A stretch of DNA of 11,464 bases from the NCBI GenBank assembly GCA_012842235.1, contig DUTE01000394.1, forward strand, positions 1-11,464, read 5' to 3'. Source of the stretch: Bacillota bacterium (lineage in GTDB: Bacteria; Bacillota; DTU065). The translations under genes and the position numbers were made by a program. Under the pieces are notes generated by a model. It ran no database searches and was not told the DNA's origin. It saw nothing but the letters and a program-made list of their open reading frames with translations. Shown one piece after another: positions 6,504 to 11,464 of the stretch; the first letter of the stretch is position 1, and each line of letters begins with the position of its first letter.

Positions 6504-6552
6504 AATAAAAGAGCAGGCAGTAGTCCATTAGGAACTATTAGCCTGCTTTTTT
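6504..6552 (-). terminator. Terminator after spoIVB, potentially bidirectional
   Basis: AGCAGGC (6512-6518) pairs with GCCTGCT (6541-6547), and an inner helix forms between TAGTCC (6521-6526) and the GGAACTA segment (6531-6537). On the minus strand it is followed by CTTTTATT, ending spoIVB transcription before the spo0A promoter. On the plus strand it is followed by six T (6547-6552), so it could also stop antisense transcription. The left stem, as spoIVB reads it, lies inside the last codons of spoIVB. Confidence 0.8.
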
Positions 6553-7745
6553 AAATTCGCAAAAGCACCTGCCTCTAGTGCCATCCACTCAGCTAACACA
6601 CCATAGCCTCTTTCTGGATCATTCACAAAAACATGAGTAATTGCCCCAACAAATTTACCGTTTTGAATTATGGGTGAACCACTCATTCCTTGAACAATTC
6701 CCCCTGCCTCTTTAAGAAGTCTAGCATCTGTTATTCGTATCACAAAAGAACGATTGGTTGGTTCACGCCTAGCAAAAATCTGCTCTATATAGGCATCGAA
6801 AACCTCAACTGTTTCCCCTTCTAAGACTGTAAGTACCTTAGCTGCTCCAAGCTTTATTTCTTCATAAAAAGCCATTTCCATTAGGGGACTCTCTAGCTCC
6901 TCAGTAAGTTCACCATAGATCCCAAGAGGAGTATTTTTAACGATACTACCTAGTGGTAAACCATTGCGTTCAAATAGTCCTAGTTTCTCACCAGGTGTAC
7001 CTCTTTCACCTTTTCTTAAGCCAACGATGCGTGCTCTTTTAATTACGCCTTTTTTCTCAAATTCACCATCCCCTATTATATGCCCAAGTGCAGCAAAACC
7101 AAAACCATCTTCGGTAGCAAAGGTTAAGGTCCCAACTCCCATCACCGGATCAGCAAGATAGATACCCAATAATTTTTCTTCGTTACCACTTGCAATATTT
7201 TCCCTTGGTATAACAGAGGTCTCAAAGATACGTTTACCTCTTCTTACTTTCAATCTTAAAATTGTTTGTTCTAAAGCTAACTTCTGTAACACCTCTGAGT
7301 TTATTAGTTTCTCTCCATTAGACTCAAGAAGAATATCTCCTACTTCAAGACCACCTTCTTTGCCAGGCCATACTTCATTGCCTGTACCAGTTAATACTGG
7401 GTAAAACCCGGCAACTTTTAAGCCTTCACCTTCAAGAATAACTCCAACAGAATGGCCTCCTAAACGAAGATAGCACCGTTCTAGAAGATAGACCTGTGTC
7501 TTTTTTACTGGCCAAATTCCTAAAAAGTTCAGAGTGAAGCTATTTTCACCTGGCTTTAGTGGCAAAGGGTTTTGACCCCAGTATAACTTATCGCCACACA
7601 GTGCAAAAAGCCTAGGTGCTTTAATTGGATTTTGCTCTCCCATCAAGATTATCTGACCGGGAAAGAGGTATGTAGAAACACTAGCATAGATCAGTAACAT
7701 AAAAAAAAGCATAAAGACTATTTTAATTTTACTTTTCTTTTGCAA
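6528..7745 (-). CDS. spoIVB: SpoIVB, SA-clan (S55) serine peptidase of the sigma-K checkpoint
   Basis: SpoIVB is made in the forespore, is secreted into the intermembrane space and triggers pro-sigma-K processing through SpoIVFA/BofA cleavage (family knowledge). From the TTG at 7745 the protein has 405 residues, near the family norm. There is one signal-anchor helix (about 6-27), a PDZ domain (about 95-180, with VGVILEGEGL and GLEVGDILLESNG), then the S55 domain. The catalytic triad aligns with Bacillus: His222 in FAALGHIIGD, Asp340 in VIRITDARLL and Ser355 in GMSGSPII. The Asp-Ser spacing of 15 is the same as in Bacillus. A longer frame to an ATG at 7847 is rejected because that ATG lies in the loop of the upstream gene's terminator. 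The TTG has GGGGGTGG 4 nt upstream and places the membrane helix at the N-terminus as expected. Terminators on both sides make it monocistronic. A weak sigma-F-like pair (GTATA at 7792-7788, AGAAAGTCTA at 7772-7763) is possible. Confidence 0.95.
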   Translation of the reverse strand: MQKKSKIKIVFMLFFMLLIYASVSTYLFPGQIILMGEQNPIKAPRLFALCGDKLYWGQNPLPLKPGENSFTLNFLGIWPVKKTQVYLLERCYLRLGGHSVGVILEGEGLKVAGFYPVLTGTGNEVWPGKEGGLEVGDILLESNGEKLINSEVLQKLALEQTILRLKVRRGKRIFETSVIPRENIASGNEEKLLGIYLADPVMGVGTLTFATEDGFGFAALGHIIGDGEFEKKGVIKRARIVGLRKGERGTPGEKLGLFERNGLPLGSIVKNTPLGIYGELTEELESPLMEMAFYEEIKLGAAKVLTVLEGETVEVFDAYIEQIFARREPTNRSFVIRITDARLLKEAGGIVQGMSGSPIIQNGKFVGAITHVFVNDPERGYGVLAEWMALEAGAFANLKKQANSS

Positions 7746-7778
7746 ATATCCACCCCCATCTCTAGACTTTCTAGAGAC
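7746..7778 (-). promoter_or_regulatory. spoIVB ribosome binding site with a hairpin directly upstream
   Basis: GGGGGTGG (7756-7749 on the minus strand) precedes the TTG start by 4 nt and is the only good site near the first conserved residues. Just upstream, TCTCTAGA and TCTAGAGA (8 bp, 3-base loop, 7777-7759) form a perfect hairpin whose 3' side ends 2 nt before the ribosome binding site. It could limit or protect translation initiation if the transcript includes it; whether it does is not known. Confidence 0.5.
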
Positions 7779-7831
7779 GAGGAAGGCTATACAAGGGAAA
7801 ACAATGCCAAAGTACAAATTGTAGTAAAGAT

Positions 7832-7865
7832 AAAAAAACCCTGGCAATGATTAATGCCAGGGTTT
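7832..7865 (-). terminator. Terminator of the zinc-ribbon gene
   Basis: AAACCCTGGCA (reading leftwards from 7865 to 7855) pairs with TGCCAGGGTTT (7846-7836), an 11-bp perfect stem with an eight-base loop, and runs into seven T (7838-7832). It lies 26 nt after the zinc-ribbon stop codon and isolates spoIVB from upstream transcription. Confidence 0.92.
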
Positions 7866-7891
7866 AATAATTCCTAAACTTATACTTTTAT

Positions 7892-8173
7892 TTATCTGTG
7901 ATTTTCAAAACAACTAGAGCAGTAAACAGGTCTAGTGCCATTAGGTTTAAACGGCACCTTAGTTTCCTCACCGCAATCTGCACAAATTGCACTATACAAC
8001 TTACGATCGCCTCTTGCTGAGTTGTTCTTGGCAGCCTTGAAAGCTTTGCGACAATCAGGGCAACGGGTTGGCTTATTTTCAAAGCCCTTCTCAGCATAAA
8101 ATTCTTGTTCACCTGCAGAAAAAACGAACTCTTGGCCGCAATCACGACATACTAATTTTTGGTCCTGGTACAT
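7892..8173 (-). CDS. Small zinc-ribbon protein with four CxxC motifs
   Basis: This 93-residue soluble protein is built almost entirely of zinc-binding knuckles: Cys9/12 (VCRDCGQEF), Cys38/41 (TRCPDCRKA), Cys64/67 (AICADCGEET) and Cys85/88 (VYCSSCFENH). The first half matches the probable zinc-ribbon family zf-trcl, with FVFSAGEQEFYAEKGF between the first two knuckles. The second half is the CGEETKVPFKPNGTRPVYC type of ribbon, common as a small stand-alone protein in clostridia and Chloroflexota. Two zinc ions are expected, one per ribbon. The role is not established; nucleic-acid or translation-machinery binding is a guess from the fold. The start is secure (AGGAGGT about 7 nt before the ATG). 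It is a single-gene unit with its own promoter and terminator, sitting between recN and spoIVB, where many spore formers have no gene. Confidence 0.9.
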   Translation of the reverse strand: MYQDQKLVCRDCGQEFVFSAGEQEFYAEKGFENKPTRCPDCRKAFKAAKNNSARGDRKLYSAICADCGEETKVPFKPNGTRPVYCSSCFENHR

Positions 8174-8184
8174 TAAGTTACCTC

Positions 8185-8198
8185 CTGGCGGTTTGGAA
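8185..8198 (-). repeat. Leader hairpin before the zinc-ribbon ribosome binding site
   Basis: CGGTTT and AAACCG are separated by two bases, forming a small hairpin (5-6 bp) that ends immediately upstream of the AGGAGG site in the zinc-ribbon leader. It may stabilise the mRNA or affect initiation; it is short enough to be chance. Confidence 0.4.
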
Positions 8199-8232
8199 AC
8201 CGATTTAAAATATATGCATTGAGCATAGTTTG

Positions 8233-8261
8233 ATTATAGCCCTTAATCTCCAAGAATGCAA
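8233..8261 (-). promoter_or_regulatory. Sigma-A-type promoter of the zinc-ribbon gene
   Basis: On the minus strand TATAAT (8238-8233) is a perfect -10. A modest -35, TTGCAT (8261-8256, three of six consensus bases), lies exactly 17 nt upstream. Transcription would start near 8226, giving a leader of about 50 nt. It sits directly after the recN terminator. Confidence 0.7.
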
Positions 8262-8290
8262 TCTAATTTTGCAAAAATAGTAAAACAGGC

Positions 8291-8330
8291 AAAAAGTCTG
8301 ATAGCAATATGAAAATTGCCATCAGACTTT
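8291..8330 (-). terminator. Terminator of the recN transcript
   Basis: AAAGTCTGAT pairs with ATCAGACTTT, and the stem continues through GGCAAT/ATTGCT, with a G:U pair where the two helices meet. The total is 16 bp around a six-base loop. On the minus strand the 3' side runs into five T (8295-8291). It lies about 10 nt after the recN stop codon and ends the nadK-argR-recN transcript. Confidence 0.9.
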
Positions 8331-8339
8331 AATTCAACT

Positions 8340-10082
8340 TTAAGCTAAAATACCTAATGCTTTTTTGGTTTCTTTTGCATTTTGTATCATCTCTTTGGCA
8401 TGAGATAATGACCTCTCTGAACTATCCCCCGATAACATGCGAGCAATCTCATAAGGCCTCTCATCATCTGTTAGCTTTACCATCTTTGTAACTGTTCTTT
8501 CGTTATTCTCTACTTTTTCAATATAAAAGTGTCTATCAGCCATAGAAGCTATCTGGGGCAAATGAGTTACACATAACACTTGATGATATACAGCAATACC
8601 AGCAAGCTTTTCAGCAACAGCTTGGCCAGCTCTACCCCCAACACCAGCGTCTATCTCATCGAAAATCAGTGTTGGTATGTTATCGGCTCCAGCTAGTGTT
8701 AGTTTGAAGGCAAGCATTAATCTTGATATTTCTCCACCACTAGCAATTTTGCTCAGTGGTTTTGGTTCCTCACCTTTATTAGCTGTAAACAAAAACTCTA
8801 TAGTTTCTAGTCCACCTAAATGCGGTAAGTATCTCTTATCAAAAGCAGGAATACCTTGTGTATCTTCTTTTCTGGAGAAAAAACACTCTAGCTGTGATTT
8901 TTCCATCATTAGGCTTTTTAGTTCTTTTTCTACGCCTTCTTTTAACCTTGAGAAAGCCTCTTCCCTTAGTTTTGCAAGTCGTTCACCTGCTTGGCCAAGC
9001 TTAGTAGCAGCATTTTCGATTTCTCCACCTAATGTTTTCTCAGCTTTGTCATCATCTTGAAGCTGCTCTAATTCTTTTTCGATATTAGAAGCATATTCTA
9101 GAATCTCTTCAATAGAATCACCATATTTTCGTTTAAGGTTATCGATTAAAAAAAGTCTTGCTTCAACCTCATCTAATCTCTGCGGATTAAACTCTACATT
9201 TTCAGCATAATCCCTAAGATCTCTTGCCAACTCTTCAAGACGATACAAACAATCTTCAGCCTCAGTTGCAAAGCTTTCTGTATTGCGATCTAAATTATTA
9301 AGTTTTGCTAAATTCTCAGCAACAACACGTAAAGGATCGAGAATATCAAAAGCTTCAAAATTATCTTTCGATAATAGTTCAGCTGAACTAAGGCTTAATT
9401 TATAGAGCGAATCTGCATTCTGCAGTCTTTCTCTTTCTTCCTGTAACGACTTTTCCTCACCAAGAACAAGATTAGCACGAAGGATCTCATCTAACTGAAA
9501 TTCAATCAGTTCTTTTTTTCTTTTTCTTTCTTCTCTCTCAGTTAAAATCTTATCTAATCGTCTTCTAAGTGTCTGCCACTTGTCGTAAAGCAAAACATAG
9601 TCTTTTTTTGCTTCTTTTAGTTGAGGACCTCCAAAAGTATCCAAGAGTCGAAGATGATTCTCTGGATATAATAAAGATTGATGTGCGTGCTGTCCATGAA
9701 GATCCACAAGTTTTGTTCCTAGTTCTGCAAAAAATGTTACCGTAGACGGCCTGCTATTAACCCAACAGCGGCTCCTACCTTCTTGAGATATCTCTCTTGT
9801 AAGAATAAGGAGGCCATCTGGTACATCGATACCTGCTTGGTTACAAATAGCAATTGCTTGAGGCAATTTAGTTACATCAAAAACACCTTCGATGCGAGCC
9901 AATTCACATCCTGTACGAATCATTTCTGTTTGGGCTCTTGAACCTAATAGAAGGCTCACCGCATCAAGGATAATGGACTTCCCTGCACCAGTTTCTCCGG
10001 TAACAATATTTAAACCTCTGCCAAACTCTAGAGAAAGCTGATCTATAAGTGCAAAATCTTCCACATTTATCTCTAACAGCAC
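8340..10082 (-). CDS. recN: RecN, SMC-like DNA double-strand-break repair ATPase
   Basis: This 580-residue cytoplasmic ATPase is recruited early to double-strand breaks. It has the SMC/RecN plan. The N-terminal half ATPase has LLEINVEDFALIDQLSLEF and Walker A GETGAGKS (29-36). A shortened central antiparallel coiled coil (about 150-390, rich in E, K, L and R) follows. The C-terminal half has the ABC signature SGGE (448-451) and Walker B TLIFDEIDAGVGG with Asp475-Glu476, followed by the His-switch region CVTHLPQIASMADRH. The length is close to the usual 550-570. The start is a GTG at 10082 with AGGAGG about 10 nt upstream, overlapping the argR stop, so translation is coupled to argR. Gene order argR-recN is widespread in Bacillota. 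No frameshift or missing motif is seen. Confidence 0.98.
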   Translation of the reverse strand: MLLEINVEDFALIDQLSLEFGRGLNIVTGETGAGKSIILDAVSLLLGSRAQTEMIRTGCELARIEGVFDVTKLPQAIAICNQAGIDVPDGLLILTREISQEGRSRCWVNSRPSTVTFFAELGTKLVDLHGQHAHQSLLYPENHLRLLDTFGGPQLKEAKKDYVLLYDKWQTLRRRLDKILTEREERKRKKELIEFQLDEILRANLVLGEEKSLQEERERLQNADSLYKLSLSSAELLSKDNFEAFDILDPLRVVAENLAKLNNLDRNTESFATEAEDCLYRLEELARDLRDYAENVEFNPQRLDEVEARLFLIDNLKRKYGDSIEEILEYASNIEKELEQLQDDDKAEKTLGGEIENAATKLGQAGERLAKLREEAFSRLKEGVEKELKSLMMEKSQLECFFSRKEDTQGIPAFDKRYLPHLGGLETIEFLFTANKGEEPKPLSKIASGGEISRLMLAFKLTLAGADNIPTLIFDEIDAGVGGRAGQAVAEKLAGIAVYHQVLCVTHLPQIASMADRHFYIEKVENNERTVTKMVKLTDDERPYEIARMLSGDSSERSLSHAKEMIQNAKETKKALGILA

Positions 10083-10096
10083 AGCCTTTTTCCCTC

Positions 10097-10573
10097 CTAG
10101 CTTCTTAACCCCTCTAGGTCTTGGATCACGCTGTATACTGCCTCAATCGGCTTGACCACACAAAGAATACTATCATCACCAGCAACTGTGGCCAAAATAC
10201 CTGTTATTTCCATATCGTCAATGACAGCAGCTACACCTTGAGCTGTTCCAGCTAATGTTTTAATCACAACAAGGTTAAGAGACGAATCAATTGATAAAAC
10301 AGCATCTTGGAAGATGCGTTTAGCTCTTTTTAGTTCCTCTGGATTTCTTAACGTATCAGGAGGAGGAGCGTAGCGATAACGTCCATCACCAACAGGTACT
10401 TTAATTAAACGTAGTTCTTTTACATCACGACTCACTGTAGCCTGAGTTACTTCTATGCCCAGAGCACGGAGGCGATTTGCTAACTGCTCTTGGGTATCAA
10501 TGGCTTCTTTGGAAATCAAATCCAGAATCAAAGTCTGCCTTTTTGACTTCATAAAGCTAGCGACAAGACTCAT
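10097..10573 (-). CDS. argR: ArgR, arginine repressor/activator
   Basis: This arginine-responsive hexameric regulator represses arginine biosynthesis and, in Bacillus-type homologues, activates catabolism. The N-terminal winged helix (about 8-75) contains TQEQLANRLRALGIEVTQAT and SRDVKELRLIKVP, the family DNA-recognition region with Ser48-Arg49. The C-terminal oligomerisation and arginine-binding domain (about 85-155) has GTAQGVAAVIDD (109-120) and ILATVAGDDSILCVV (126-140). The length is 158 residues from the ATG at 10573, or 151 from a second ATG at residue 8, which aligns better with relatives. The first ATG has an AGGTGA about 12 nt upstream and an in-frame TAA shortly before it; the second has no ribosome binding site. 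The first is preferred but not certain. It lies 29 nt after nadK and 14 nt before recN, in one operon. Confidence 0.97.
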   Translation of the reverse strand: MSLVASFMKSKRQTLILDLISKEAIDTQEQLANRLRALGIEVTQATVSRDVKELRLIKVPVGDGRYRYAPPPDTLRNPEELKRAKRIFQDAVLSIDSSLNLVVIKTLAGTAQGVAAVIDDMEITGILATVAGDDSILCVVKPIEAVYSVIQDLEGLRS

Positions 10574-10602
10574 AAAGAGTACTTATCACCTGACACCTCC
10601 CC

Positions 10603-11464
10603 TTAACGATTGTTTATTCCCTTTTGGGGTGCACAGTCTCTGCCTGCTTGCAACCTTTCTCTTAACACATCATAAAAAGTCCTTGTGTTAAGCTTTGCAA
10701 GCTGCAACCTCTCTGAAGAAGCTCTAATTAATAGCTCCTGTCCTTCTTTTAAAGATGCTCCTAAAACCCCATCTACAGTTAAAAGCACCTCTTCATCACT
10801 GTAACGAACCTTTATCTTTACTGTATGCTGAATCCCCACAACGACAGGACGGGCAGATAGCATATGCGGGCAGATTGGGGTAAGCAGCAAACAGGATACA
10901 TCTGGATCTACAATTGGGCCTCCAGCTGAGAGTGAATAGGCTGTCGAACCAGTAGGTGTAGCCACCAAAAGACCATCTGCAGGGTATTGTCCTACAAAAT
11001 TATCATCGACAAATACATCAAAATAGATCAGCCTCGCGGCCGCACTACGACTAAGTACTGCATCGTTTAGGCAGAAAAAAGGCTTCATACCTGAAACCTC
11101 AGCTTCCAAAATAAGCCTTTCATCTACTTGGTATTCGCCTTTAGCAATAGCTTTGGCATAAGTTGCAACCTCATCTACCTCTAGCTCTGTTAAAAAGCCT
11201 AAGTGACCTGTATTTATACCAAGCATAGGAATCTGTCGTTTTCTTGCTTCGTGGGAAGCCTTAAGCATGGCTCCATCTCCACCGATTACTACGATTAAAT
11301 CAGCACGATCTAATGCTTCTTTGTCTGCATATTTTTGCAAAGCAGCACCCTTAGCTAGCTCGTTAGGAAGCAACACTTTAGCACCATTTTTACACAAAAG
11401 TTCTGCTGTCTTTGCCGCTACCTCTAAAGCCAACGGCTTACCGGTATGGGGAACTATAGCAATT
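10603..11464 (-). CDS. nadK: NAD kinase (5' end outside the window)
   Basis: NAD kinase phosphorylates NAD to NADP in the cytosol using ATP or polyphosphate. The frame stays open to the window edge. The first residues IAIVPHTGKPLALEVAAKTA match the usual N-terminal strand and helix, so the real start is a few codons beyond 11464 and the internal TTG at 11433 is not it. Family motifs are intact: VIGGDGAMLKA with the catalytic GGDG, LGINTGHLGFLTE, FFCLNDAVLSR with the substrate-binding NDA-type motif, and YPADGLLVATPTGSTAYSLS followed by AGGPIVDP. The C-terminal beta domain (HMLSARPVV onward, TVDG) is complete. About 286 residues are visible, a normal size. It is the first visible gene of the nadK-argR-recN operon; neighbours further upstream are off the window. 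Confidence 0.97.
   Translation of the reverse strand, partial: IAIVPHTGKPLALEVAAKTAELLCKNGAKVLLPNELAKGAALQKYADKEALDRADLIVVIGGDGAMLKASHEARKRQIPMLGINTGHLGFLTELEVDEVATYAKAIAKGEYQVDERLILEAEVSGMKPFFCLNDAVLSRSAAARLIYFDVFVDDNFVGQYPADGLLVATPTGSTAYSLSAGGPIVDPDVSCLLLTPICPHMLSARPVVVGIQHTVKIKVRYSDEEVLLTVDGVLGASLKEGQELLIRASSERLQLAKLNTRTFYDVLRERLQAGRDCAPQKGINNR

Noticed and set aside
7763..7792. Sigma-F-like promoter for spoIVB (GTATA, 15 nt, AGAAAGTCTA)
   Set aside because: Only part of the fixed consensus positions match, and it overlaps the leader hairpin. It is mentioned with the gene but is too weak to list as a feature.
7746..7847. N-terminal extension of spoIVB to an ATG at 7847 (34 extra residues)
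   Set aside because: That ATG lies in the hairpin of the upstream zinc-ribbon terminator and has no ribosome binding site. The TTG at 7745 has one and gives the family's usual N-terminus.
7888..8145. Second minus-strand frame overlapping the zinc-ribbon gene
   Set aside because: The other frame has four CxxC motifs and a perfect ribosome binding site; this one has neither.
11431..11433. TTG at 11433 as the start of nadK
   Set aside because: The frame is open to the window edge and the upstream codons give the conserved N-terminal strand (IAIVPHTGKP), so the true start lies outside.

Overview
The window reads as chromosome of an endospore-forming Bacillota of the clostridial type. It is AT-rich and carries the conserved run nadK - argR - recN - spoIVB - spo0A, all on the minus strand. 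Most of these genes have strong AGGAGG-type ribosome binding sites, and several genes are separated by hairpin-plus-T-run terminators. No rRNA, tRNA, CRISPR array, transposase or phage gene was seen. Genus-level placement is not possible from this sequence alone.

Layout from the right end, which is the upstream end for the minus-strand genes. A 5'-truncated NAD kinase (running off at 11464), the arginine repressor argR and the DNA-repair ATPase recN lie head to tail with short gaps, and a strong terminator follows recN. Next is a small four-CxxC zinc-ribbon protein with its own sigma-A-like promoter and its own terminator. Then come spoIVB (the sporulation signalling serine peptidase, best started at a TTG at 7745) and spo0A. 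A terminator follows spoIVB. A very good sigma-H-type promoter and an overlapping 0A-box-like site precede spo0A, which fits sigma-H and Spo0A~P control of the sporulation master regulator.

Left of spo0A are two genes that look like local additions between spo0A and the cell-envelope genes. One is a transmembrane chemoreceptor whose sensor region resembles a zinc-binding CZB domain (3 His + 1 Cys), placed outside the cytoplasm. The other is a divergent, plus-strand DUF4434-type TIM-barrel protein, probably a glycoside-hydrolase relative, preceded by a cre-like (CcpA/LacI-family) operator. The two converge on a compact pair of oppositely oriented terminators at about 3650-3728.

The left end holds a minus-strand envelope/division cluster: steA (thiamine-pyrophosphokinase-like fold plus a C-terminal membrane anchor), a short steB/MctB-like coiled-coil membrane protein, a family 2 glycosyltransferase, and the first 28 codons of a membrane protein that may be an MraY/WecA-like sugar-phosphate transferase. 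These are tightly packed, with an overlap of about 43 nt and an ATGA overlap, so they are probably co-transcribed and translationally coupled.

No wholly new multi-gene system is evident. The points most worth a second look are the extracytoplasmic CZB-like chemoreceptor beside spo0A, the half-length SteB homologue overlapping the glycosyltransferase, the cre-like site before the DUF4434 gene, the sigma-H/0A-box arrangement of spo0A, and an unexplained 12-bp inverted repeat in the 303-base gap between steA and the DUF4434 gene.
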